Source: an uncultured Balneolaceae bacterium (lineage in GTDB: Bacteria > Bacteroidota > Rhodothermia > Balneolales > Balneolaceae). From it: a stretch of DNA of 22,060 nucleotides. The position numbers and the translations under genes were made by a program. A model generated the notes under the pieces. That model searched no databases. It was not told where the DNA came from and saw only the letters and a program-made list of their open reading frames with translations. Below, piece by piece: positions 7,640 to 17,170 of the stretch (within the stretch, counting starts at the first letter, position 1; each line of letters begins with the position of its first letter). The stretch is taken from NCBI GenBank assembly GCA_938003885.1, contig CALKWT010000253.1, positions 1 to 22,060 of the forward strand. The letters are read 5' to 3'.

Positions 7640-7796
7640 GTCATCACATGATTGAATCTGTCGCGACAGGCAGAGGATCCGGGTTGAACTAAATAAGAGG
7701 TACGCTGGATACAATCCATCTGTTTGATCTGGATTGAATTTCCGGATTCTGTAGGAATTCAGGGTGTTGCCATCGGAAGAAATTGAGGCGGACAAT

Positions 7797-7826
7797 AGAA
7801 AGCACATGAAGAATCGTGTGCTTTCT
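7797..7826 (+). terminator. Probable intrinsic terminator of ndk
   Basis: AGAAAGCACA at 7797-7806 and TGTGCTTTCT at 7817-7826 are perfectly complementary over 10 bp with a 10-base loop. The 3' arm ends in TTTCTT, and a T6 run lies a little further on. The repeat lies about 160 bases after ndk and before the NamZ-like gene. It could work in either direction, though nothing on the minus strand needs it. Confidence 0.5.
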
Positions 7827-7836
7827 TACAATTTGA

Positions 7837-7867
7837 CTTGTTTTTTATATTCTTCACTCTATCTTGA
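7837..7867 (+). promoter_or_regulatory. Candidate promoter of the NamZ-like gene
   Basis: CTTG at 7837-7840, a 19-base spacer, then TATCTTGA at 7860-7867. It resembles TTTG-N19-TAnnTTTG imperfectly (three of four, and about six of eight). Its position between the hairpin at 7797-7826 and the ATG at 7902 gives it some support. Confidence 0.3.
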
Positions 7868-7901
7868 AAGGACCAGTGAAACCTTAATTCTCGTTCCAGT
7901 C

Positions 7902-9143
7902 ATGCCTCATTCAACTCGTCCGTTATCCCTTCTGATTTTTATCCTCCTGTTTCTTAGCAGCTGTTTTTCATTTGGCCAAGGTTCCCCCGATCAAATAGAT
8001 CGAGTGAGAGTAGGAGCTGAGATTTTTATGGATTCCCGGCTGGATGAAGTTGCCGGCCTGCGTCTCGGGTTGGTGATGAACCCTACTGCACGGATCGGTG
8101 AAAGACATGTACTGGATCTCCTTCTAAAGACCGAGGCGAGAGTGTCCGCACTCTTTGCTCCGGAGCACGGGTTCCGGGGTGAAGCGGGAGCCGGAGATAA
8201 AATAGAGGATGGGGTGGATCAGGAGTCGGGCCTTCCGGTGTATTCTCTTTACGGCGAGAATAGAAAACCGACGCAGGCGATGCTGGAAGAGATCGATCTG
8301 CTGATCTTTGATATGCAGGATGTGGGGGCCCGGTTCTATACCTACATCGCCACGCTTGGGGGAGTCATTGAGTCCGCCGCGGAAGCGGGAATACCTATCT
8401 GGATTTTGGATCGTCCCAATCCGGCCGGCGGGGACTATGTGAGTGGTTGGCTGCTGGAGAAGGAGTTTGAGTCTTTTGTGGGTCCCTATCCCATACCGAT
8501 TGCCCACGGTCTGACAATGGGGGAGATAGCCAGGATGATGGTGGGAGAGCGGTGGATCGATTTTGATGAGGAGCCTGATTTGGAGGTGGTGGAGATGGAG
8601 GGGTGGAGGCGTGAGATGAAGTGGCCCGATACCGGATTAAACTGGGTTCCGCCGTCCCCCAATCTGCCGACGTTTGAACATGCCTACTTCTATCTTGGAA
8701 ATGTTTTTTACGAAGGTACAACCATGTCTGAAGGGAGAGGCACGGAGGATCCTTTTCTGACCCTGGGGGATCCGGGTGTTCGCCTGGATGATTCACAGCT
8801 GGAATATTTACAATCTCTGTCTGAATCGATTTTGGTAGAGCATACAGAGTTTATTCCGCACTCGATACCGGGGGTGGCACCGAATCCAAAACATCAGGGT
8901 GTGAGGTGTTACGGTGTAAAAGCCCGGATTAAAGATTATAATTTCGATCCGGTCAGAACAGGGCTTGAAATCTTCACTACTCTGTTCAATGCGACAGAGG
9001 ATGTTGAGATTCGCTCTTTTCTCTATCTTTTGGCTGGAACTAGAGAAATTGACAGGATTATTGAGGGCGAATTGAGTGCTATGGAGGTTGATTTTGAACT
9101 TGAATCCTATCTTGAACAGCGCAGGCCTTATTTGATCTATTAG
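7902..9143 (+). CDS. NamZ-like exo-beta-N-acetylmuramidase (DUF1343/YbbC family), lipoprotein
   Basis: A 413-residue protein of the DUF1343 family, whose studied members (NamZ) remove terminal N-acetylmuramic acid from peptidoglycan fragments during murein recycling. It has the family hallmarks: GLVMNPTARIG, LFAPEHGFRGEA, GLPVYSLYGENRKPT, DLLIFDMQDVGARFYTYI, LDRPNPAGGDYV, VPPSPNLPT and EGTTMSEGRGTEDPF. The N-terminus is a lipoprotein signal with lipobox LSSC (Cys21), so it is probably anchored in the envelope. An in-frame ATG at 7764 would put the signal peptide 46 residues inside the protein and overlap the hairpin at 7797-7826, so I chose ATG 7902. Functional assignment is by family only; some DUF1343 proteins are uncharacterised. 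Confidence 0.88.
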   Translation: MPHSTRPLSLLIFILLFLSSCFSFGQGSPDQIDRVRVGAEIFMDSRLDEVAGLRLGLVMNPTARIGERHVLDLLLKTEARVSALFAPEHGFRGEAGAGDKIEDGVDQESGLPVYSLYGENRKPTQAMLEEIDLLIFDMQDVGARFYTYIATLGGVIESAAEAGIPIWILDRPNPAGGDYVSGWLLEKEFESFVGPYPIPIAHGLTMGEIARMMVGERWIDFDEEPDLEVVEMEGWRREMKWPDTGLNWVPPSPNLPTFEHAYFYLGNVFYEGTTMSEGRGTEDPFLTLGDPGVRLDDSQLEYLQSLSESILVEHTEFIPHSIPGVAPNPKHQGVRCYGVKARIKDYNFDPVRTGLEIFTTLFNATEDVEIRSFLYLLAGTREIDRIIEGELSAMEVDFELESYLEQRRPYLIY

Positions 9144-9269
9144 GAGTGCAATGTATCCGTTTCCCGGGCTGTTCAGGCAGTGAGAAAAGTTGAGAAGATG
9201 AAGCCCACCGAAACCAACGTACCCCTCAAATTTTGAAATGTTCTGCCGATAGCGAGAAATTTCCTGCAG

Positions 9270-9296
9270 AAGCGGTTATGATGGGAAATGCCGCTT
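9270..9296. terminator. Possible hairpin between convergent NamZ-like gene and rlmB
   Basis: AAGCGG at 9270-9275 pairs with CCGCTT at 9291-9296 across a 15-base loop, right after the rlmB stop on the minus strand. No proper T-run follows on either strand, so the role as a terminator is weakly supported. The rest of 9144-9300 shows nothing else. Confidence 0.25.
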
Positions 9297-9300
9297 GCGT

Positions 9301-10050
9301 TTATGAGCGCATTTTCTGCCTGCGCCACTCATAACAAATCAGGGCTGCACTGACCGATGCATTCAGCGACTCCACGTTATTGAACATGGGGATTCCCAGT
9401 AAAAAATCGCAGTGTTCGCCGGTCCTTTTTCGCAGCCCCCGGCCTTCATTGCCGATTACAAACGCCATCGGTACATCATACGTCTGATCCCAGATCGTCT
9501 CCGAACCTTCCAGGCTCAATCCGGCAATCCAGAAGGACTTCTCTTTTAAAGAGAGAATCGCCTGATTCAGATTAACCGTTCGCACGATGGGGATCACCCC
9601 CGCTGTTCCGGCAGAGGTTTTAAAAACGGTGGAATTGACTGGTGCCTGCCGGTGTTTGGGAACAATTACCGCATCCATACCTGCTGCAGCTGCGGTTCTC
9701 AGAATCGCACCAAAATTATGCGGATCTTCGATTTCATCGAGCAGCAGTACAGCCATGTCCTTATGAGGCTCGAGATCTGCCAGCCACTCGTCAAATTCAT
9801 GATAGAGCGCCATCGAAGTTTGAGCGACCACTCCCTGATCGTTGACAGGCCCTACGAGCTCGTAAAGTCGTTTTCCGGGAACATCTGTAACCGGAATCCT
9901 GTTTTCAGAACAGAGAGAGAGGATCGAAGACAGACTTCTCTTTTGGATCCCGGACTTCACATAGACCTTTTCAACCTGTTCAGGAGCTCTCTGAAGAACT
10001 TCTTCAACAGGCTTTCTTCCGTAAATAAATTGTTCACCACTATCAGACAT
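9301..10050 (-). CDS. rlmB: 23S rRNA 2'-O-ribose methyltransferase, TrmH/SpoU family (RlmB-like)
   Basis: A 249-residue SPOUT methyltransferase. Residues 7-80 form the small RNA-binding domain typical of RlmB (FIYGRKPVEEVLQR, KRLYELVGPVNDQGVVAQ). Residues 95-249 form the knotted SAM-binding domain with the three SpoU motifs: DEIEDPHNFGAILRTAAAAG (catalytic Asn and Arg), FVIGNEGRGL and IPMFNNVESLNASVSAAL. The family usually methylates G2251 of 23S rRNA, but TrmH-family targets differ and RlmB-type naming is by similarity. The third motif reads MFNNVESLNAS where a Gly often stands. The start ATG is read from 10050. Its upstream neighbour is divergent. Confidence 0.92.
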   Translation of the reverse strand: MSDSGEQFIYGRKPVEEVLQRAPEQVEKVYVKSGIQKRSLSSILSLCSENRIPVTDVPGKRLYELVGPVNDQGVVAQTSMALYHEFDEWLADLEPHKDMAVLLLDEIEDPHNFGAILRTAAAAGMDAVIVPKHRQAPVNSTVFKTSAGTAGVIPIVRTVNLNQAILSLKEKSFWIAGLSLEGSETIWDQTYDVPMAFVIGNEGRGLRKRTGEHCDFLLGIPMFNNVESLNASVSAALICYEWRRQKMRS

Positions 10051-10138
10051 ATAAATCAGTTCCCACGATCAATCGAGATTTCTAAATCACCTTGAAAAAC
10101 TATACATTATTCATACAAGATCATAAAGGAAGATGAAT

Positions 10139-10489
10139 ATGGCACGAAATCAAAAAAAAATTGGTTCGGAATTACATTCTGATGCCAGTCGCCTTAAAAA
10201 TATTCACGAGCGGAACCGAATCCCTAAAATGATTGTACTGCTGTCGAATATCCGGCTGTTGATTCCTTTTCTTTCCGGAATGCTGCAGGTAGTTGCCGGG
10301 CTGGTACTGATCTCTATCACGATTATGGGAATTATTCAGCCGCTCTGGCTTTCCGCAATGTTCAGTATATTGGGTAGTATAACGAGTATGATGGGTGTTT
10401 TGCTCCTCTATTACTCCTTTGCAGCAGAGCACAGCCTGGAAACGTTAATTAACCAGGCCATCAAACGGGTCATCAACTCCCAGAATTGA
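10139..10489 (+). CDS. Small membrane protein of unknown function, two transmembrane helices
   Basis: I do not recognise a family. The 116-residue product has a basic, soluble N-terminal stretch (about 40 residues, rich in Lys/Arg/Asn), then two hydrophobic helices (about residues 43-68 and 72-95) separated by a short turn (QPLW), then a short charged tail ending IKRVINSQN. The topology suggests an inner-membrane hairpin with both ends on the same side. AAAGGAAG at 10125-10132 sits six bases before ATG 10139 but abuts ATG 10133, so 10139 is preferred. Its stop overlaps the TTG start of the phosphodiesterase gene by four bases (TTGA), so the two are probably translationally coupled. Confidence 0.75.
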   Translation: MARNQKKIGSELHSDASRLKNIHERNRIPKMIVLLSNIRLLIPFLSGMLQVVAGLVLISITIMGIIQPLWLSAMFSILGSITSMMGVLLLYYSFAAEHSLETLINQAIKRVINSQN

Positions 10490-11304
10490 ATATCGATCAG
10501 CCACCCCTATACTTCGGTAAGCCGTTTCTGGTTATAGCTCACAGAGGCGCCAGTTTTGCAGCGCCTGAGAATACGTTTGCTGCCTTTACTCTGGCAGCCG
10601 GGATGAAGGCAGACATGATTGAACTGGATGTCCAGTTGTCAGCTGACGGAATTCCTGTCGTTTTTCATGACGATCATCTGGACGACCGTACGAATGGAAC
10701 CGGACTGATATCGGACCTTGAACTTCGGGAAATAAAAAAACTGGATGCCGGTTTCTGGTACTCCCCGGAATTTTCAGGGGAGCGTATTCCTTCGTTAGAT
10801 GAAGTTCTGAAGTGGGCGAAAGGGAGGATTTTGCTAAATATTGAAATCAAGCCTGCTAAAGCAGAAATAGATGCCCTGACCGGTTCAGAATCGATGACAA
10901 CTCATTTTGAGACGAGTGAGTCAGGCGCAGAGAAAAAAGTACTGGAACTGATCAGAAAGCATGAGATGAACCATCAGGTTGTGATCTCCAGTTTCAGCTA
11001 TCCGGTTTTGAGAAGAGTCCGGAATGCAGATAAAACCCTTCCGACAGCAGTTCTGTACAATCCGAAAATTTCAGGGAGCAGCAGTCCCCCGGAATTGGTC
11101 CGCTTGCTGGGAGCCCACGCATTTCACTGTAGCAGTGAGCAGATAACAAGTTCCCGGGCAGCCCAACTGAAGGAGGAAAAAATTCCATTTTTAATATATA
11201 CCGTGAACGATCCGGATGAAATGGACAAGCTTATCGGGCTGGGAGCAGCTGGAATATTTACAGACAAACCCGATCTGTTGAGGAAGGTTTACAAAGCTCG
11301 CTGA
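10486..11304 (+). CDS. Glycerophosphodiester phosphodiesterase, cytosolic (UgpQ-like)
   Basis: Hydrolyses glycerophosphodiesters from phospholipid turnover to glycerol-3-phosphate and an alcohol. The 272-residue GDPD TIM barrel shows IAHRGASFAAPENT (catalytic His19), MIELDVQLSADG (metal ligands Glu46 and Asp48), VVFHDDHLDDRTNGTG (catalytic His61), LLNIEIKPAK and, near the end, YTVNDPDEM and GIFTDKPD. There is no signal peptide, so it acts in the cytosol like UgpQ, not in the periplasm like GlpQ. The start is TTG 10486, inside the TTGA overlap with the preceding membrane-protein gene; no in-frame ATG precedes the HRG motif. Confidence 0.92.
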   Translation: MNIDQPPLYFGKPFLVIAHRGASFAAPENTFAAFTLAAGMKADMIELDVQLSADGIPVVFHDDHLDDRTNGTGLISDLELREIKKLDAGFWYSPEFSGERIPSLDEVLKWAKGRILLNIEIKPAKAEIDALTGSESMTTHFETSESGAEKKVLELIRKHEMNHQVVISSFSYPVLRRVRNADKTLPTAVLYNPKISGSSSPPELVRLLGAHAFHCSSEQITSSRAAQLKEEKIPFLIYTVNDPDEMDKLIGLGAAGIFTDKPDLLRKVYKAR

Positions 11305-11347
11305 GAGTGAATTTATATCAAAAAAAGGGTATTTTGTCAGGTTTTGG

Positions 11348-11379
11348 TTTGAATGGTAGTGCCGAGCCTGCTATTTTCA
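11348..11379 (+). promoter_or_regulatory. Candidate promoter of pyrG
   Basis: TTTG at 11348-11351, a 20-base spacer, then TATTTTCA at 11372-11379, six of eight to TAnnTTTG. The pyrG ATG lies 30 bases further on. Imperfect but well placed in the 105-bp gap. Confidence 0.32.
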
Positions 11380-11391
11380 CTTTTTCATTAA

Positions 11392-13044
<1,653 letters not shown>

Positions 13045-13057
13045 ATTCCCCTACACC

Positions 13058-13525
13058 ATGTACACCCACGTACTTCGGAACAGATCCTGCGCTATCATTA
13101 CAAGCGGGGAGTGGATTCTGTTGTTAAAACATCAGGCTCCCTCCAGGAAGGAACCCATCTGGCTTCCGCCGGGAGGGGGAATTGAATTTGGAGAAACGAT
13201 GGAGCAGGCGGTTGTACGGGAGGTGAAAGAGGAGACGGGCCTCTTTATCAAACCGGTACGTCTTCTCTGGATCCACGAATTTATTGAGCCCCCGTTGCAT
13301 GCCATCGAATATTATTTTGAGTGTGATGTGACAGGAGGCTCTTTAAAGTTGGGTGAAGACCCGGAGCATGGAAAAGAGAGTCAAATCCTGAAGGATCTGA
13401 AATTTGTTTCGTTCCGGGATATCGAATCCCTTCCCGTCTATCCTAAATTTATAAAAGAGGCTATTTTAGCCGGTGATCCTTTTCCCTCTGGAATCTGCTA
13501 CATCACTGCCGGAGCGGGAGGCTAG
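13058..13525 (+). CDS. Nudix hydrolase
   Basis: A 155-residue Nudix-fold pyrophosphohydrolase. The complete Nudix box spans residues 40-62: Gly40, Glu46, Arg54-Glu55, Glu58-Glu59 and Gly61, fitting Gx5Ex7REUxEExGU with U as Val56 and Leu62. Before the box lies IWLPPGG and after it a beta-rich half with IHEFIEPPLHAIEYYFEC. The substrate cannot be told from the sequence; nucleoside diphosphate derivatives are typical, and 8-oxo-dGTP or NDP-sugars are options. It begins 13 bases after pyrG, so nucleotide-pool housekeeping is a plausible role. The C-terminal tail is Gly/Ala rich. No signal peptide. Confidence 0.92.
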   Translation: MYTHVLRNRSCAIITSGEWILLLKHQAPSRKEPIWLPPGGGIEFGETMEQAVVREVKEETGLFIKPVRLLWIHEFIEPPLHAIEYYFECDVTGGSLKLGEDPEHGKESQILKDLKFVSFRDIESLPVYPKFIKEAILAGDPFPSGICYITAGAGG

Positions 13526-13716
13526 TATGAATGGTACGGGTACCCTACCCACCTGTAAACTTTGGAGATCCCCCATCTCATAGCTGTGAGCGATTACAAT
13601 CATGACCAACCTGGAAAGGATCGGTGAAAAGTGGGTGCCGGTACTTCTGCCCATATCACGTATAAAATAAAATGAACAATAATCCGTAATCTGTCCGGTT
13701 CAACCCCTACAGCATA

Positions 13717-15393
13717 ATGAGAAAAACAGTTATTCTATTGATCGCCCTGTTTCTGATGAAAGCATGTTCGGAACCACCTTCCGGTAATGAATTTATCCTC
13801 TTCAACGTCAACGGGTACTCCCTCGACTCAGCAGGTGAGCTTTTTCAATTTGATGCGATCGTTGTCAGTGAGGGGAAAATGGAAGCGACCGGTACAGGGG
13901 AGGTACTGGAAAAAAATTATCCGCAGATTACCCGCCGGATAGATGGCGGTGGACGGACTCTTCTTCCGGGTATCATTGATGCGCATGCACACGTCATGGG
14001 CCTGGGGATCCGTGAGCTGGATGTGAACCTGGCCGGTATCCGGAGTCTTGAAGAGGTTCTCCGGGTTCTGGAGGAGTTTGCAGAAGCTCATCCTGAACGG
14101 GAGTGGATTACCGGGAGGGGGTGGAATCAGGAATTGTGGAGTGTGAATGAGTTTCCCACTGCTGCTGATCTGGATCGCATCATACCCGACAGGCCGGTCT
14201 ATCTTACACGGGTAGACGGCCATGCCACCTGGGCCAACAGTGAAGCGATGAAACGGTTCGGTATTAGCAGAGAGACTCCCGATCCCCGCGGGGGCCTGAT
14301 TCACCGCGATCATAGCGGCGATGCGACGGGAATCTTTGTGGACACCGCCATGGAGCCGCTCGCTTCGGTCATTCCCGAACGTACAAACGAGGAGCTGGAA
14401 CTGGCGCTTGAGCTCGCACTGAATGAAATGGCCCGGTACGGTATCACCTCGGTACATGACGCTGGGATTGGGACTTTTGAGTGGAATCTATATAAAAAGT
14501 TTGCCGAAGAAGGACGGCTTAAAACCCGGATCTATGCGATGATTGGCGGGACGGGTGCTGCATTTGACCAGCTGGCTTCAAATGGAATTATACCGGGGTA
14601 TGCAGAGGATATGCTGGCCCTGCGAAGTGTCAAAATCTCGGCGGATGGTGCGCTTGGCAGCAGGGGGGCCGCCTTGCTTGAGGATTACCAGGACGATAGT
14701 GGAAATCGGGGACTTCTCTTTTATGATCAGCAGGAATTGAATGAGATGCTTCTGAAAGGAGCAGAAGCAGGCTTTCAGATGAATATCCATGCGATCGGTG
14801 ATGCGGCCAACCGGCAGGTATTGGATGCATTTGAGGCTCTGTTTGAGCAGCTGAATGGCCAGACTGATTTACGTCACAGGATTGAACATGCTCAGATCGT
14901 GGATCCGGAGGATATACCCAGGTTTACCGATTATCATCTGATCGCTTCGATGCAACCCTCCCACGCCACAAGTGACATGAATATGGCGGAAGAGAGGGTA
15001 GGTGGCGAGCGGATCCTCTCTTCTTATGCCTGGCAGACCTTTCTCGGCCAGGGAACGGTTATTGCCGGAGGTTCCGATTTTCCAGTGGAGGAGGTCAGCC
15101 CATTTTATGAATTACATGCAGCAGTGACGCGCCAGGATCATGAAGGGATGCCGCCGGGAGGTTGGTACGGGGAGCAGCGGATGAGCCGTATTGAAGCTTT
15201 GCGGGCGTTTACAATCGATGCAGCCTATGCAGCTCATCAGGAGGAAATTCTCGGGACACTGGAGCCCGGTAAATGGGCTGATTTTATATTGACAGATCAA
15301 GATTATTTTGACCTTCCCGCTTCGGATATATGGAAAATCAACGTTCTGGAGACCTGGGTAGGCGGAACGAAAGTGTATGAAAATTATGAATAA
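13717..15393 (+). CDS. YtcJ-like amidohydrolase (amidohydrolase family 3), lipoprotein
   Basis: A 558-residue metal-dependent amidohydrolase. Residues 1-17 are a signal peptide ending near Cys17 (LMKACSEPP), suggesting a membrane-anchored exported enzyme. The barrel carries the family residues in order: HxH in DAHAHVMG (His90, His92), GRGWNQELW, the Lys in VKISADGALGSRGA (Lys306), NIHAIGDAANR (His358), RIEHAQIV (His391) and GGSDFPVEEVSPF (Asp454), with the C-terminal PGKWADFILTD strand of the composite beta-domain. YtcJ-like proteins are mostly of unknown substrate; deacylase or amide-hydrolase activity is the family expectation. The nadE gene starts within a few bases of its stop. The 191-bp gap before it shows only small inverted repeats. 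Confidence 0.92.
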   Translation: MRKTVILLIALFLMKACSEPPSGNEFILFNVNGYSLDSAGELFQFDAIVVSEGKMEATGTGEVLEKNYPQITRRIDGGGRTLLPGIIDAHAHVMGLGIRELDVNLAGIRSLEEVLRVLEEFAEAHPEREWITGRGWNQELWSVNEFPTAADLDRIIPDRPVYLTRVDGHATWANSEAMKRFGISRETPDPRGGLIHRDHSGDATGIFVDTAMEPLASVIPERTNEELELALELALNEMARYGITSVHDAGIGTFEWNLYKKFAEEGRLKTRIYAMIGGTGAAFDQLASNGIIPGYAEDMLALRSVKISADGALGSRGAALLEDYQDDSGNRGLLFYDQQELNEMLLKGAEAGFQMNIHAIGDAANRQVLDAFEALFEQLNGQTDLRHRIEHAQIVDPEDIPRFTDYHLIASMQPSHATSDMNMAEERVGGERILSSYAWQTFLGQGTVIAGGSDFPVEEVSPFYELHAAVTRQDHEGMPPGGWYGEQRMSRIEALRAFTIDAAYAAHQEEILGTLEPGKWADFILTDQDYFDLPASDIWKINVLETWVGGTKVYENYE

Positions 15394-15403
15394 CATGGAG
15401 AAG

Positions 15404-17095
15404 ATGAAGATACGACTGCATCAGCTCAGTCCTGTCGTCGGAGATCTTGATAACAACAAAGATCTCATTCTGGAGGCACTTCGCTCTGCTGAATCGGATG
15501 GTGTGGAGCTATTGGTTCTGCCTGAGATGTGCCTGACTGCATATCCTGCCATGGACCTTCTCGAATCAGAGCGATTCAGAGAACGTTGTTATGAACTTAA
15601 CCGGCAGATTGCTGAAGCGACCGGTGAGACCGCCCTGATTTTTGGAACGATTCTTCCTGCAGTAGAAAAAGATAGCCGCAAGATGCACAATAGTGCGATA
15701 CTTGCCCGCCATGGTGAGATCGTCCGGGTGTTTCATAAAACCTTGCTCCCGACCTATGATATTTTTGACGAACTACGATACTTTGAACCCAATAAAGTTT
15801 TTGAAACCGCTGAACTGAATGGATTTCAAATAGGGGTTACCATTTGTGAAGATCTTTGGCAGCATCATAACGAGGACCCTGATCACAGCTATTCGGTAGA
15901 TCCTGCACATGAACTGACCCGTTGCGGTGCCAGACTGATTATCAACATTTCGGCATCCCCCTTTACAAATACCAAACATGAGAGCCGTCGCCGCATGCTC
16001 CGTTACCATTCAGAAAAACTGAATGTCCCAGTACTCTACTGCAATCAGACCGGAGGCCATACAGATGTGATCTTTGACGGGGATTCTGCTGCCCTGAACA
16101 GCAGGGGGGAGCTCATCGCAGCTGCCAGGCCGTTTACACCCGGCCATTTGGACGTCATCGCAGAAATCAGCTCCGAAGGAGTCGAATTGACCGGGTCGCC
16201 GGGAGAGATTTCAGCCTACCCCGAAAGAGGCCCGGCACGCCAGTTTGAAGCGATTGTCACCGGCCTGAAGGATTATCTGAATCGTTCCGGAGTTACCAGG
16301 AAGGTGCTGTTGGGCCTGAGCGGCGGAATAGATTCGGCTCTTGTAGCTGTCCTTGCAGCGGAGGCAGCGGGGCCTGAAAATGTCACAGCGATCACCATGC
16401 CGACCCGCTTCTCTTCGGAAGGGAGCGTTACCCACTCCAGATTACTTGCCGAAAATCTGGGGATCACCCTGCTGGAAATCCCGATACAGCAGATCTTCGA
16501 GTCAGCACTTGAGAAACTGGGGCCTCAATTCGGGGGAGCGTCGTTTGGTGTGGCAGAAGAGAATTTGCAAAGCAGGATCCGCGGGATGCTGCTGATGAGT
16601 TATGCTAACAAATTTGGCGGTTTTGTAATTCCGGGAGGAAATAAATCTGAATATGCCACAGGCTATGCCACCCTTTACGGAGACATGAATGGTGCACTTG
16701 CCATCATCGGGGACCTCTATAAAACAGAAGTCTATAAAATGGCGGAATGGCTCAACCGGCACTACTATAAAAAAGAGATGATCCCCGATATTATCCTCCG
16801 AAAAGCCCCCAGTGCCGAACTCAGGCCGGATCAAAAAGACAGTGACAGTTTACCGGAATACGAGGTGTTGGATAACATACTTTATCACTATATTGAACAG
16901 GGAAAAGATGCTGCAGCCATTGCGGAAAAAGGTTACAGCCGCAGTTTGGTTGATGAGGTAATACGTCTTACGGACCGGAGTGAATTCAAGCGAGCTCAGG
17001 CCGCCCCAATTCTGAAACTGAGTCGTAAATCATTTGGTTCGGGCCGGCGCTTTCCCATTGTCCAGCAGTGGACTCCAAATCAGCAGAAGCTGTAG
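15404..17095 (+). CDS. nadE: Glutamine-dependent NAD(+) synthetase
   Basis: Last step of NAD synthesis: amidates deamido-NAD with ammonia taken from glutamine. The 563-residue product fuses two domains. The N-terminal nitrilase-like glutaminase (about 1-260) has the catalytic triad Glu41 (VLPEMCLTAYP), Lys112 (FHKTLLPTYDIFDE) and Cys148 (VTICEDLW). The C-terminal synthetase (about 280-563) has the PP-loop LLGLSGGIDSAL (Ser306), then PTRFSSEGS, GNKSEYATGYATLYGDMNG and SAELRPDQKDSDSLP. In-frame ATGs at 15377, 15386, 15395 and 15404 are possible; I chose 15404 because MKIRLHQLSPVVGDL aligns with the usual family N-terminus. Using 15377 or 15386 would overlap the amidohydrolase gene by 17 or 8 bases. 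Confidence 0.95.
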   Translation: MKIRLHQLSPVVGDLDNNKDLILEALRSAESDGVELLVLPEMCLTAYPAMDLLESERFRERCYELNRQIAEATGETALIFGTILPAVEKDSRKMHNSAILARHGEIVRVFHKTLLPTYDIFDELRYFEPNKVFETAELNGFQIGVTICEDLWQHHNEDPDHSYSVDPAHELTRCGARLIINISASPFTNTKHESRRRMLRYHSEKLNVPVLYCNQTGGHTDVIFDGDSAALNSRGELIAAARPFTPGHLDVIAEISSEGVELTGSPGEISAYPERGPARQFEAIVTGLKDYLNRSGVTRKVLLGLSGGIDSALVAVLAAEAAGPENVTAITMPTRFSSEGSVTHSRLLAENLGITLLEIPIQQIFESALEKLGPQFGGASFGVAEENLQSRIRGMLLMSYANKFGGFVIPGGNKSEYATGYATLYGDMNGALAIIGDLYKTEVYKMAEWLNRHYYKKEMIPDIILRKAPSAELRPDQKDSDSLPEYEVLDNILYHYIEQGKDAAAIAEKGYSRSLVDEVIRLTDRSEFKRAQAAPILKLSRKSFGSGRRFPIVQQWTPNQQKL

Positions 17096-17170
17096 AATTT
17101 GAGTAAATCTGTGAATACGTTAGCAAATTTTTAATCAGACAACCGAACACAAGGTATTTAAGTTCAACGC

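Noticed and set aside
13526..13716. Short frame of 22 codons (ATG 13602) and small hairpins before the amidohydrolase gene
   Set aside because: Too short, no ribosome-binding site, no recognisable sequence; the opposite-strand frame over the same DNA runs into the Nudix gene and looks like a shadow.
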